Below, one piece after another: positions 1-9,219 of a stretch of DNA of 64,000 nucleotides. The translations under genes were made by a program, and so were the position numbers. The stretch covers positions 62,001 through 126,000 of the forward strand of contig JAIUNW010000003.1 of NCBI GenBank assembly GCA_020161535.1, read 5' to 3'. Source of the DNA: Bacteroidota bacterium (lineage in GTDB: Bacteria; Bacteroidota; Bacteroidia; Chitinophagales; Chitinophagaceae). Numbering within the stretch: the stretch's first letter is position 1; each line of letters opens with the position of its first letter. The notes beneath the pieces are model-generated. The model saw only the letters and a list, made by a program, of their open reading frames with translations. It made no database searches and was not told the origin of the DNA.

Positions 1-893
1 GCTGCTAAAGCATTGGGAATCAAGAAACTACCTGCGCCACCGCAAATGGCCACCCGGCTGATGGGTTTGCTTACCAGGGGGCTGTGGCGGATGACGGGCA
101 CCTGGAACAGGGTTTTCATCTGATCCAAAAAGGCTTCGGCGCTTAAGGGTGCCGGAAGGGTTCCAATCATGCCTGAACCAACCCTATCGTATTCATTATC
201 AATGGGTATCAAATCGAATGCAGGCTCTTCATAAGGGTGTGCTTTCCGCAGTGCGGTAATAATGGTTCGCTCCAGGGCGATGGGATAAATCAGCTCCAGC
301 CTTTTCTCCGTCGCCAGGTGGCGCCGGCCGACCTCCCCCGAAAAGGGCTGGGTGCCAGCCTGGGGTGTAAAGCTTCCTTGTCCACCGCTACTGAAACTAC
401 ATTCACTATAATCACCAATCCCCCCGGCCCCGGCCGCAAACAACGCTTCCAACAAGCCCTGCTCATGGCTATCGGGCACAAAAACCACCAGCTTTCGCAG
501 GTTATTCTTTTTGGGCAACAAAATGCTACGTGCTTGCAAACCAAAAAGATCGGCGATTTTTCCATTCACGCCGTGGTAGACATTATCGAGATTGGTGTGT
601 ATGGCATAGAGCGCGACATCGTTTTTAATGGCCTTGATCACCGCTTTCTCTACGTAGTTTTTGCCGTTGATTTTTTTTAATCCGCCAAAAACAATCGGGT
701 GGTGTGATACTACCATGTTGCAATTCAGTCGAATAGCTTCATCTACAATTTCTTCGGTTGCATCGAGCGATACCAGGGCACCGGTACAATTCCATTCGGG
801 GTTACCAGTAATGAGCCCTGCATTATCATATGATTCCTGGTACATCGGTGCTGCCAGGGCTTCCAAATGGTGGATAATTTCATGAATCTGCAT
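1..893 (-). CDS. Nif3-like dinuclear metal center protein (partial, C-terminus outside window)
   Basis: The frame opens at ATG 893 and stays open to base 1, giving 297 codons; the C-terminus lies beyond the window edge. Family hallmarks are visible: VVSHHP with the His pair at residues 64-65, an IHTNLDN motif, and the YqfO-type insert with GIGDYSECSFSSGGQGSFTP in the middle third. The Nif3/YqfO family forms hexamers with a two-metal site. Some members are annotated as GTP cyclohydrolase 1 type 2, but the in vivo role is unsettled. Full-length insert-bearing members are about 365 aa, so roughly 70 residues are missing. The gene diverges from the M32 peptidase gene and has a perfect -7 element (TATATTTG) only 3 nt before the ATG. 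Confidence 0.93.
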   Translation of the reverse strand, partial: MQIHEIIHHLEALAAPMYQESYDNAGLITGNPEWNCTGALVSLDATEEIVDEAIRLNCNMVVSHHPIVFGGLKKINGKNYVEKAVIKAIKNDVALYAIHTNLDNVYHGVNGKIADLFGLQARSILLPKKNNLRKLVVFVPDSHEQGLLEALFAAGAGGIGDYSECSFSSGGQGSFTPQAGTQPFSGEVGRRHLATEKRLELIYPIALERTIITALRKAHPYEEPAFDLIPIDNEYDRVGSGMIGTLPAPLSAEAFLDQMKTLFQVPVIRHSPLVSKPISRVAICGGAGSFLIPNALA

Positions 894-896
894 AGC

Positions 897-904
897 CAAA
901 TATA
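897..904 (-). promoter_or_regulatory. -7 promoter element (TATATTTG) of the Nif3-like gene
   Basis: On the minus strand TATATTTG matches the Bacteroidota -7 consensus TAnnTTTG in all fixed positions. It ends 3 nt before ATG 893. No TTG lies at the usual 19-21 nt upstream, so the -33 half is weak. The position implies a start of transcription at or near the start codon. Confidence 0.45.
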
Positions 905-952
905 GTTTTAACGAACACAATATTTGGTAACTTCCAAGAAGCCGACTTTCAA

Positions 953-960
953 TAGTTTTG
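953..960 (+). promoter_or_regulatory. -7 promoter element (TAGTTTTG) of the M32 peptidase operon
   Basis: TAGTTTTG is a full match to TAnnTTTG, 16 nt before ATG 977 and 10 nt before GTG 971. The nearest TTTG upstream (923-926) lies 26 nt away, which is longer than usual. It would drive the five-gene plus-strand run that begins here. Confidence 0.45.
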
Positions 961-976
961 CGCCCGAACCGTGCAT

Positions 977-2506
977 ATGCCTAATACCGAAACCACATTA
1001 ACCTACCCACAATATACGAGCTGGATGCGCGAGTTAGCCGACCTGCGCTATGCCAATGCAGTATTGCAGTGGGACCAGGAAACATACATGCCAGAAGCAG
1101 GCGCAGAACGCAGGTCGGGACAAATTGCCACGCTCAGCGAATTGGCGCATCGTTTTTTTACCGATCCGCAAAAAGCAAAAGAATTAAATCAATTGCTGGC
1201 CGACAACAGTCTCGATGAAAAGCAACGCAAAAATGTTTCGCTCACAGCAGAAGATGTAAGCCAACAGGCGAAACTTCCCGGCGATTTTGTTCGCACCATG
1301 AGCGAAACGGTGTCGAAATCTTTTCAGGCCTGGATGGATGCACGCAAGGCCAATAATTTTGCTGTTTTTGCGCCCCTGCTTGGCAAGTTGATCGACCTGA
1401 AAAAGAAAGAAGCCGATTACCTCGGTTGGCAAGCACATCCTTACAATGCGTTGTTGAATCAATATGAGAAGGGCTGCACAGTAAGCATGCTCGATGCTAC
1501 GTTTGCTGCACTGCGCGCACCTTTGTCGGCCTTGCTCGCCAAAATAGCTGCTCGTCAGCAAGTGAGTGAAAGCATCGTAAAACAATCTTTTCCCGAAGAA
1601 ACCCAATGGCAATTCAGCATGGACTTGCTGGAAAAAATGGGATTTGATTTTCGTGCCGGCAGGCAGGATAAATCAACGCATCCGTTTACCACCAATTTCA
1701 GTGCCCATGATGTACGAATAACAACGCGTATTGATCCAAACGATCTCAGCAACATGACCTATAGCACCATTCATGAACTGGGTCATGCATTGTATGAACA
1801 GGGCTTACCGGATGCCGAATACGGATTGCCATTGGGTGAATTCACCTCGCTCGGTATCCATGAATCGCAATCGAGGTTATGGGAAAACAATGTCGGTCGC
1901 AGTTTGTCGTGGTGCAGTTCTTTTTTTCCGCTGATCGCCCACTATTTTCCCGAACAATGTGCAGGCGCCAATGCTGAAACTTTTTATCGTGCCGTGAATC
2001 GCGTGCAACCTTCGTTTATTCGCACCGAAGCCGATGAACTGACGTATCATTTTCATGTGATGATTCGCTACGAGCTCGAAAAAACACTGATGGAGGGCAG
2101 CTTGCCCGTAAACGATATTCCTGCCTATTGGCATGCGGCTTATAAAAAATACCTGGGCATCGAGGTGCCCGACGACAAAACAGGTTGTTTGCAGGATGTG
2201 CACTGGAGCCATGGCAGTTTTGGCTATTTCCCGACCTATAGCCTGGGTAGCCTCTATGCCGCTCAATTTTTCGGCGCGGCAGAAATCGCTATTCCTGGTT
2301 TGCAAAAGCAACTTTCAGCCGGAAATTTCGGTCAATTGCTGAACTGGCTTCGCCAGGAAATACATATACATGGCCGCTTTTTCACAAGTGAAGAATTATG
2401 TAAAAGGATTAGCGGCGACACTTTAAACATCAATTGGTTTATGCAATATGTAAAGGAAAAATATCGTTTCATCTATTCTTTGGAGGAGGAGGCCATACCG
2501 TCATGA
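977..2506 (+). CDS. M32 family metallocarboxypeptidase (carboxypeptidase Taq type)
   Basis: A cytoplasmic zinc carboxypeptidase of about 509 aa, the normal family length. Numbered from the alternative GTG at 971, the zinc motif HELGH is at residues 268-272 and the family motif HESQS begins at residue 297. IRTEADELTYH and GSFGYFPTYSLG, both typical of M32, lie downstream. There is no signal peptide. The start can be GTG 971 or ATG 977; I prefer the ATG. The stop overlaps the start of the next gene by 4 nt (ATGA), so this housekeeping-type peptidase is translationally linked to a surface lipoprotein and adhesin. Function is certain at family level; the physiological substrate is unknown. Confidence 0.95.
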   Translation: MPNTETTLTYPQYTSWMRELADLRYANAVLQWDQETYMPEAGAERRSGQIATLSELAHRFFTDPQKAKELNQLLADNSLDEKQRKNVSLTAEDVSQQAKLPGDFVRTMSETVSKSFQAWMDARKANNFAVFAPLLGKLIDLKKKEADYLGWQAHPYNALLNQYEKGCTVSMLDATFAALRAPLSALLAKIAARQQVSESIVKQSFPEETQWQFSMDLLEKMGFDFRAGRQDKSTHPFTTNFSAHDVRITTRIDPNDLSNMTYSTIHELGHALYEQGLPDAEYGLPLGEFTSLGIHESQSRLWENNVGRSLSWCSSFFPLIAHYFPEQCAGANAETFYRAVNRVQPSFIRTEADELTYHFHVMIRYELEKTLMEGSLPVNDIPAYWHAAYKKYLGIEVPDDKTGCLQDVHWSHGSFGYFPTYSLGSLYAAQFFGAAEIAIPGLQKQLSAGNFGQLLNWLRQEIHIHGRFFTSEELCKRISGDTLNINWFMQYVKEKYRFIYSLEEEAIPS

Positions 2507-2910
2507 AGCGTTTTATCATAATGGCAATCGTAACACTGACTGTGGTTTCCTGCAAAAAAACAGTAGAAAAGATACAAGAGAATTACATGCTGAACCTGAT
2601 GACCAAGGGACAGTGGGTGGTAACGAAGTTTGAAGAGGGTTCAACAGATGTGACAACAGATTTTGCAGCGTATTCCTTTCAATTCTACGAAAACGGAACA
2701 GTGAGTGGTTTATCGGCGGGACCGGAGAACAAAGGCACCTGGGTGGCAGATATAGCGAACCGGTCCATTACCGCCAATTTTCCCAATGCAGATGTTCCGA
2801 TACAAAAACTCAATGCGAACTGGAAAATCATTGACAGTTCAACAGATGAGGTGAAAGCGACAACGACCATAAACAATATCCTGAAAACCCTGTGGTTGAG
2901 AAAGAAATGA
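2503..2910 (+). CDS. Small lipoprotein, lipocalin-like
   Basis: 135 aa starting at ATG 2503, which overlaps the peptidase stop (ATGA). The N-terminus has a hydrophobic stretch ending in VVSC, a lipobox with Cys at about residue 18, followed by Lys-rich sequence. The remainder is predicted beta-rich (GQWVVTKFEEG, FQFYENGTVSG, GTWVADIANRSI), as in the small lipocalin-like lipoproteins common in Bacteroidota. That assignment is by general resemblance only. A longer frame from 2434 overlaps the upstream gene and lacks a signal sequence, so I rejected it. The stop overlaps the adhesin start by 4 nt, which suggests co-expression with the adhesin. Confidence 0.8.
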   Translation: MKRFIIMAIVTLTVVSCKKTVEKIQENYMLNLMTKGQWVVTKFEEGSTDVTTDFAAYSFQFYENGTVSGLSAGPENKGTWVADIANRSITANFPNADVPIQKLNANWKIIDSSTDEVKATTTINNILKTLWLRKK

Positions 2911-5900
2911 GATCGAGCCGAAACCCTATCCTACCCTTTGGAAACAAGTTGTTTACCCTGAAAATTAAGCACTTGTTTACTACGAAGCATTATATAACCA
3001 GCCTTGTTCTGCTGTTGGCGGTGTTTGCGGCGAAAGCCCAGGCGCCGACGCCCGGCTTTACCATGAGTAAGAGCTCCGGCTGTTCGCCCCTGGTTATCAA
3101 TTTTTACAATACCTCCACCTCCGTTACGGGTAGCTTCACTTCTACCTGGGACCTGGGCAATGGTCAATTCCTGACTACCAAAGACGCCTACGCTGCTTAT
3201 TATTATATACCTGGTGGTAATAACCATTACACCATCACCTTAAATGTTCGCAACGAGCACGGCGTAAGCCAGGTTTCTAAAGAAATTGATGTACTGCCTT
3301 CGCCGATTGCCGATTTTGCGGTAAGCCAAAACGTAGGCTGTACGCCTACCACCATCAATTTTACCAATAATTCCTATTTACCTGGCGGCGGCACCCTGAC
3401 TTATCTCTGGGATTTCGGCGATGGAACTACATCCACCCAAACCAATCCCCAACACGTTTACAGCAATGTGGGATATTATAATGTAAGCCTTACGGTCACT
3501 TCGCCCAATGGTTGCTCTACTGTAGTTGCCAAAAACAGGGTGATTCGCATGATCGGCAGCGTATCGCCCAATTTTGATTTCAAGATGGGCTCTATTTGTA
3601 ATGTACCGGTCGATGTCAGTTTTGTTAACCAAACCGCTGGCGCGGGTAATATGACCTACCAGTGGACGCTCGGCAACGGCACCCAATCGGGCGCCATCAA
3701 TCCCAATACCAGTTACCCGGCGTATGGTACTTATAATGTGAAGCTGGTTGCCACTTCGAGTTATGGCTGCCGCGATAGTATCACCAAACCCATCACCTTA
3801 AAAGAGAATATCACCAGTTTTAGTGCACCGAACAGCATTTGTCCGGGGGCTGGTGTGCAGTTCACCAATACCGGCTCTACCCCGGTTTCTTCTTTCTGGG
3901 ATTTTGGTGATGGTACTTCGGCCCGAGGCAACTCACCTACCAAATCGTATGCAGTGCCCGGCACCTATACTGTTACCCTCACTAACCAATATGCAGAGTG
4001 TACCGGAACGGCCACTAAAACCGTAACCGTTGCACCACCGCCACCGCTTAATTTCCTGGTGCAGAACGATACCGGCTGTTCAACACCGCATACCACCCAA
4101 TTCAGCGATACCACCATCGGATCGAGCAATTGGTTCTGGGATTTTGGTGATGGCAGCACCTCCACCCTGAAAAACCCCAGCCATACTTATGCAACTACGG
4201 GCAACTATACGGTAACGCTAACCCTCACCACCGCGGGCGGTTGTACCGCTTCGGCAACAAAAGCAAATGCAGTGGTGATTCGGAACAATGCGACGGTAAG
4301 CCTGACGGCCCCTGCCTTCGGCGGATGTGTTCCTTTCAACTTCACGCCCACGGCCAATGTGAACGCCGTAGATGGTGTAGCTTCTTATCAGTGGAGCTTT
4401 GGCGATGGAACTACGGGCACCGGCCAAAGTCCGACGCATATTTACGGGGCAGTCGGCAACTATATCATCAAACTCACCATCACCACCAGAAAGGGTTGTG
4501 TGATCAATTACCAATACCCCGATACCATCAATGTTGGTACGCCCCCGACGGTTGATTTCACTGCAGCAAGTACCGATGTTTGTGCGGCTGATTCAACGCA
4601 ATTCACTTCACTGGCCACACCCGCAGACACCTGGATGTGGGATTTTGGCGACGGAAGTACATCGGGCGACGAACATCCAAAACACCAATTTGAAGATATC
4701 GGTCCGATGACCATAAGCTTGACCGCCATCAACAATGGTTGTGCCGCCACCGCTACGAAAAACAATTATATCAATAGCCGCGGACCAGTAGCGCGTTTTC
4801 TGGTGCATCCGAATTGCGCTGATCCCCGCCAGGTCGTATTTGAAGATATCAGTGTAGAAGATCCGGCACCAACGGCACCTGTTACCTATACCTGGGATTT
4901 TGGTGATGGCACCACCCAGCCGGGCGCCTACCACGCAAATACAGCACATACATATGTGTCGGTGGGCACGAGAACAGTGACACTCACGGCCGATAATGGC
5001 AGTTGTCATTATGTATATTCATTACCGGTAGACCTGTTCAACCTGCAGCCGGTAATAACAGCTTCTAAAGCCAACCCCATCTGCCGAAACGAAGGCCTGC
5101 GCTTAACAGCCACCAATATGCTGGCAAACCGGGTGAAATCTTATGCATGGCAACTCAACGGCCAACCGGCTGGTATCGGTCTCAGCACTTTTGATACCAC
5201 GTTAACCACCAATGGCAGCTACCATGTGGTGTTGACCGTTACGGATATTTATGATTGTCTGCATACAGCAGCCTACGACATAGTTATCGGCGGACCGATT
5301 GTTGATTTTACCGTGACAAATAATGGTGGTTGCCGGAATGCAGCCATTGGCATCAATGTAACCGAAACACCAGCGAATAGTATTCAAACCTGGGCCTTTG
5401 ATTTCGGCGATGGCAGCACGGCAACCTATACCAACAATGGTCCTTTCAACCATGTGTATACCAATGTTGGTAGTTACAATATTAAATTACTGGCAACCGA
5501 CAATGCGGGTTGTACGGCTGCGGTGAACAAAGCCGCTGCAGCAGCCATCACGTACCCGGTGGCAAATTTTACCGCAGAAGATTCCTTGTATTGCCAGGGC
5601 ACCAATGTGCAGTTTGTGAACAACACAACGGGCATCAATATGAGCTATCAGTGGAGTTTTGGTGATGGCACAACCTCGACCGATCGCGATCCGGTTCATG
5701 TATATACTGGTGTTGATTCCTTCTACACCGTTCGCCTGGTAGCAACCGACGCCAATGGATGCAGCGACACCCTTACCAAACAGCGCATGATCCGCATCGT
5801 AGCACCGAAGTTTACCATGTCGGCTACGGATACGGCTTCTATTTGTCCGCCGTTGCAAACCCAATTCTTCTCCACCACCGAGAATGCTGAATCAGTTCGT

Positions 5901-7331
5901 TGGAATTTCGGCGACGGCAATATTTCAACCCTGCCTAACCCCGGTTATTTCTACGACAATTTCGGCAGCTATGTGGCCAAACTATATGTGATCGGTTACC
6001 ATGGTTGCGTTGACTCGGCCCAACAAATCATTAATCTATATAATCCGCAAGCAACCACGTCGATCAATTTTGGTGGTCCACTTGTTGGCTGTAATACGGT
6101 TAATGCCAACTTTACGATTACGGTTCCGCCAAGTACCCGCTTCATGTTGTATTTCAATGATGGCAGCATCGATAGTTCACAAAACACAACAGTCAGCCAT
6201 CTGTACGCACGTCCCGGTATTTATCTGCCCTATGTGGAACTGACCGACAGTCTCGATTGTAAGATTGTTGTTACTGCACAAACCCAGGTAACCGTGAATG
6301 GGGTTTATCCTGATTTCAATGTGAGCAAAAAAGAGTTCTGCGATCAGGGAACAGTAACCTTTACCGACTACAGCCTCTTTGGCCGCGATACGATCACCAG
6401 CCGGGTTTGGGATATGGGCGATGGCACAACCCTTAACGGCAAAGAAGTAACCCACAGTTTTACACAGCCGGGTACTTATTATGTAACAGAACAATTGACT
6501 ACCCGCGCGGGCTGTACAAATAGCAAAACAGATACTATTCGGGTGTACAGAACACCACAACCAGTTATTAGTGGTCCCGCAGCGTTGTGCCTTGGCGCGG
6601 TTGCACAATTCAATGCATCAACGGTTATTGCTGATACGGCAATCTACTGGCGTTGGACGCTCGAGAATCGCGATACGTCGAATCAATCGGTGGTGTTGCG
6701 CAATTTCCCGGCCGCCGGGCAATACACGCTGCAACTATATGCGCAAAATAAATTGGGTTGTGGTAACGATACCAGCTTTGCAGTAACGGTTCATGGCTTG
6801 CCACTGATTACCAACGATCCGGTGATTACTACGCCGGTGGGCATACCGGTAACATTGCCCGTTAGCTATAGCAGTGGTGTGGTTGATTACAACTGGACGC
6901 CGGCAACCGACCTCAGTTGCACCGATTGTCCGCAACCTACGGCCAGCCCCCGTTTCAACACCACCTATAAAGTAGAGGTTGTTGATAGCAATAATTGCAG
7001 GGCCAGCAGCAGCATATTGGTAAAAACTGTTTGTAACGACCAGAACTATTTCGTGCCGAATACTTTCAGCCCGAATGGCGACGGACAAAACGATGTATTC
7101 TATCCACGTGGCACGCAACTGAACCGCATCCAAGCCATGCGCGTTTTCAACCGCTGGGGTGAACTGGTGTTTGAAAAGAAAAACTTCAGCGCCAACGTAA
7201 AGAACGATGGATGGGATGGTTATGTGCGGGGTGTTCCCGGTCAAATGGATACATATGTGTACATCATAGAAATTGTTTGTGAAAATGCCCAGATCATTGC
7301 CTTGAAAGGCAACGTAACCCTAATCCGATAG
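2907..7331 (+). CDS. Giant PKD-repeat adhesin with T9SS type B (gliding motility-associated) C-terminal domain
   Basis: 1474 aa from ATG 2907, in ATGA overlap with the lipoprotein; GTG 2892 is an alternative start. A signal segment (ITSLVLLLAVFAAKAQ) ends near residue 45. About 13 PKD-type repeats follow, each marked by a loop such as WDFGDG, WSFGDG or WTLGNG, with at least two degenerate copies. The last 100 residues contain FVPNTFSPNGDGQNDVF, VFNRWGELVF, GWDGYVRG and a final TLIR, the gliding-motility C-terminal (CHU_C) signature that directs export by the type IX system. The likely role is a cell-surface adhesin or matrix protein. The sprF-like gene starts 3 nt downstream, the usual pairing for type B cargo. 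Confidence 0.93.
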   Translation: MRSSRNPILPFGNKLFTLKIKHLFTTKHYITSLVLLLAVFAAKAQAPTPGFTMSKSSGCSPLVINFYNTSTSVTGSFTSTWDLGNGQFLTTKDAYAAYYYIPGGNNHYTITLNVRNEHGVSQVSKEIDVLPSPIADFAVSQNVGCTPTTINFTNNSYLPGGGTLTYLWDFGDGTTSTQTNPQHVYSNVGYYNVSLTVTSPNGCSTVVAKNRVIRMIGSVSPNFDFKMGSICNVPVDVSFVNQTAGAGNMTYQWTLGNGTQSGAINPNTSYPAYGTYNVKLVATSSYGCRDSITKPITLKENITSFSAPNSICPGAGVQFTNTGSTPVSSFWDFGDGTSARGNSPTKSYAVPGTYTVTLTNQYAECTGTATKTVTVAPPPPLNFLVQNDTGCSTPHTTQFSDTTIGSSNWFWDFGDGSTSTLKNPSHTYATTGNYTVTLTLTTAGGCTASATKANAVVIRNNATVSLTAPAFGGCVPFNFTPTANVNAVDGVASYQWSFGDGTTGTGQSPTHIYGAVGNYIIKLTITTRKGCVINYQYPDTINVGTPPTVDFTAASTDVCAADSTQFTSLATPADTWMWDFGDGSTSGDEHPKHQFEDIGPMTISLTAINNGCAATATKNNYINSRGPVARFLVHPNCADPRQVVFEDISVEDPAPTAPVTYTWDFGDGTTQPGAYHANTAHTYVSVGTRTVTLTADNGSCHYVYSLPVDLFNLQPVITASKANPICRNEGLRLTATNMLANRVKSYAWQLNGQPAGIGLSTFDTTLTTNGSYHVVLTVTDIYDCLHTAAYDIVIGGPIVDFTVTNNGGCRNAAIGINVTETPANSIQTWAFDFGDGSTATYTNNGPFNHVYTNVGSYNIKLLATDNAGCTAAVNKAAAAAITYPVANFTAEDSLYCQGTNVQFVNNTTGINMSYQWSFGDGTTSTDRDPVHVYTGVDSFYTVRLVATDANGCSDTLTKQRMIRIVAPKFTMSATDTASICPPLQTQFFSTTENAESVRWNFGDGNISTLPNPGYFYDNFGSYVAKLYVIGYHGCVDSAQQIINLYNPQATTSINFGGPLVGCNTVNANFTITVPPSTRFMLYFNDGSIDSSQNTTVSHLYARPGIYLPYVELTDSLDCKIVVTAQTQVTVNGVYPDFNVSKKEFCDQGTVTFTDYSLFGRDTITSRVWDMGDGTTLNGKEVTHSFTQPGTYYVTEQLTTRAGCTNSKTDTIRVYRTPQPVISGPAALCLGAVAQFNASTVIADTAIYWRWTLENRDTSNQSVVLRNFPAAGQYTLQLYAQNKLGCGNDTSFAVTVHGLPLITNDPVITTPVGIPVTLPVSYSSGVVDYNWTPATDLSCTDCPQPTASPRFNTTYKVEVVDSNNCRASSSILVKTVCNDQNYFVPNTFSPNGDGQNDVFYPRGTQLNRIQAMRVFNRWGELVFEKKNFSANVKNDGWDGYVRGVPGQMDTYVYIIEIVCENAQIIALKGNVTLIR

Positions 7332-7334
7332 CAG

Positions 7335-8369
7335 ATGAAAAACCTTAACCGATACCGTATCCTCACTGCGATACTAGTGCTGCTCATGGGCAGCAAAGTG
7401 CAGTCGCAGGATATCCATTTCTCACAATTTTACGACGCGCCACTGATGCGTAACCCGTCGCTGGCGGGCATCTTCACCGGCGATGTGCGGGTACAAATGG
7501 TGTACCGCGACCAATGGAGAAGTGTAACCAATGCCTATAGAAGCGGCTCGTTGAATGCAGAATATAAAATGCCGGTTGGCCGATCAGATGATTTTATCAC
7601 GGCTGGCCTGCAAATGTTATTTGACCGGGCGGGAACTGTATCATTAACCACTACGCAGTTGATGCCGGCCATTAATTACCACAAATCGGTGGGCAGCAAT
7701 CGCAATGCTTATCTCTCGGTTGGTTTTATGGGTGGCATGGTGAACAGGAGTATTGATCGTTCGAAGATTACGACCGACAACCAATTTGTGGGTGGCGCAT
7801 ACAATCCTGCTGTTGCGAGCGGCGAAACTTTTGCCACCGCTAATTTCTGGTATCCCGACTTCAGCGTGGGTACTACCTTCAATGCCGGCTTTGGCGAAAC
7901 AGAAAACAATAATTTTTATGTGGGCTTGGCTTATCACCACATCAATCGACCCAACAACACCTTTTATCGCAGTGCCAACGAAGCCCTGCACGTAAAATGG
8001 GTGGCATCGGCCGGTGTTAAATTCGATGTAGGCGATCAGTCATTTTTTAATATCCAGGCCGATTATTCAACCCAGGGGCCGGCCACTGAACTGATTAGTG
8101 GTGCGATGTATGGGTACAAGATCGGCGATAGTGAAACGCCTGATTATATCATGCAGTTCGGTGCTTTTATGCGCGCGAAAGATGCATTGATTCCGGCTAT
8201 CAAACTCGACTACAATCCATTTTCGATCGGACTCAGTTATGATGTAAATATTTCCACACTGAAAACAGCCAGCCAGGCGCGAGGTGGATTTGAACTTTCC
8301 GTAACTTATATCGGATTTCTCGACCGGGGCAATTCATCGAAATACAAGGTGCTTTGTCCGCGGTATTAA
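7335..8369 (+). CDS. PorP/SprF family type IX secretion outer-membrane protein
   Basis: 344 aa with signal peptide ending VQSQ, then the family start DIHFSQFYDAPLMRNPSLAG and alternating beta-strands to the end. The C-terminus is LCPRY; the second SprF-like protein in this window ends LCPQF, a shared tail. PorP/SprF proteins are outer-membrane barrels, each needed to export or anchor a partner cargo with a type B C-terminal domain. The 3-nt spacing after the adhesin gene and the order adhesin-sprF make that adhesin the obvious partner. Partner specificity is inferred from context. Confidence 0.93.
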   Translation: MKNLNRYRILTAILVLLMGSKVQSQDIHFSQFYDAPLMRNPSLAGIFTGDVRVQMVYRDQWRSVTNAYRSGSLNAEYKMPVGRSDDFITAGLQMLFDRAGTVSLTTTQLMPAINYHKSVGSNRNAYLSVGFMGGMVNRSIDRSKITTDNQFVGGAYNPAVASGETFATANFWYPDFSVGTTFNAGFGETENNNFYVGLAYHHINRPNNTFYRSANEALHVKWVASAGVKFDVGDQSFFNIQADYSTQGPATELISGAMYGYKIGDSETPDYIMQFGAFMRAKDALIPAIKLDYNPFSIGLSYDVNISTLKTASQARGGFELSVTYIGFLDRGNSSKYKVLCPRY

Positions 8370-8379
8370 AAAAAAGGAT

Positions 8380-8850
8380 ATGCCCATCAGTATAGGACAA
8401 AAAGCGCCTGGATTTGAGCTCTTCGATACCGAAAAACAAAAGCAAAGCCTGGCCGGTCAACAAGGTAAAAATGTAGTGTTGCTTTTCTTTCCGCTGGCAT
8501 TTACCAGCGTTTGTACGGCCGAGTTATGCAATGTGCGCGACAATATTGCGTTGTATAACCAAACCAATGCCCAGGTTTTCGGCATTAGTGTTGATTCGGT
8601 GTTTACGCTGGCAAAATTTCGGGAAGAACAGCACCTGAATTTTCCACTGCTCAGCGATTTCAACAAAGAAGTGTCAGAAGCCTATGGTAGTTTGTACCAG
8701 GATTTTGTGCTGGATATGCGGGGTGTTTCCAAAAGAGCTGCATTTGTGATTGATAAAGAGGGAGTTATACAGTATGCAGAGGTTCTGGAAAATGCCGGAA
8801 GCCAACCAGATTTCAAAGCCATACAGGCCAGCCTGGAAAAGCTCCCGTAG
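8380..8850 (+). CDS. Peroxiredoxin (AhpC/TSA superfamily, PrxQ/AhpE-like)
   Basis: 156 aa with no signal peptide. The thioredoxin-fold peroxidase motif reads PLAFTSVC with peroxidatic Cys45. A second Cys at residue 50 sits five positions later, the spacing used by atypical 2-Cys PrxQ enzymes for the resolving Cys. RGVSKRAAFVIDKEG is the later family motif with the conserved Arg. It would reduce peroxides in the cytoplasm. It starts 10 nt after the sprF-like gene, so it is probably the last gene of the M32-adhesin operon. No functional link with secretion is evident. Confidence 0.92.
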   Translation: MPISIGQKAPGFELFDTEKQKQSLAGQQGKNVVLLFFPLAFTSVCTAELCNVRDNIALYNQTNAQVFGISVDSVFTLAKFREEQHLNFPLLSDFNKEVSEAYGSLYQDFVLDMRGVSKRAAFVIDKEGVIQYAEVLENAGSQPDFKAIQASLEKLP

Positions 8851-8853
8851 CAG

Positions 8854-8884
8854 TTGTAAGATGAACGATCATATTGTATTTTTG
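8854..8884 (+). promoter_or_regulatory. Promoter TTG-N20-TATTTTTG for the T9SS sorting-domain protein
   Basis: TTG (8854-8856), a 20-nt spacer and TATTTTTG (8877-8884) give an exact TAnnTTTG -7 box at the Bacteroidota spacing. The gene start ATG 8896 lies 12 nt further, so the leader would be about 7 nt. Confidence 0.6.
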
Positions 8885-8895
8885 TAAAATAGTCA

Positions 8896-9219
8896 ATGAG
8901 GATATTTTTTACTTTATCGGTTTTACTGTTACTGTCACTCGCCGGCCTGGCACAATCAGGTCAGCCGCAGGTGTCGGCGATAAAGTTTTATCCCAACCCC
9001 GCCGTTTCCTATATCACGTTTGAGTTTCCGTCGAATTACGAAAAGGGGTACTCTTTCGAAGTATATAATTTCCTCGGCAAAAAAGTGTTTGAGCAAAAGA
9101 ACATCAACCCCAAAACCACCATCGACCTCAGCCAGTATTACCGGGGTATTTATATTTTCCAACTGCGCGACAAAGCCGGCCGCATCGTTGAATCGGGCCG
9201 TTTCCAGGTCAATAAATAA
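8896..9219 (+). CDS. Small secreted protein consisting mainly of a T9SS type A sorting domain
   Basis: 107 aa. The signal peptide ends at about LAGLAQ (residue 20). Almost all the rest is a type A C-terminal sorting domain: FYPNPAVSYITFEF, VYNFLGKKVFEQ, IDLSQYYRGIYIFQL and a final GRFQVNK. No cargo domain is present, so the mature protein is essentially the sorting signal. It has its own promoter and ends one base before the convergent methyltransferase gene. It may be a small surface protein or a remnant of a larger T9SS cargo; I cannot tell which. Confidence 0.88.
   Translation: MRIFFTLSVLLLLSLAGLAQSGQPQVSAIKFYPNPAVSYITFEFPSNYEKGYSFEVYNFLGKKVFEQKNINPKTTIDLSQYYRGIYIFQLRDKAGRIVESGRFQVNK

Noticed and set aside
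3100..6500. DNA tandem repeat or CRISPR-like array in the PKD region
   Set aside because: The repetition is at protein level with diverged codons and ~250-nt spacing; there are no short exact direct repeats with spacers.
2907..7331. Many open frames opposite or out of frame inside the PKD adhesins
   Set aside because: They are shadows of the repetitive WDFGDG coding; none has a signal, motif or promoter.
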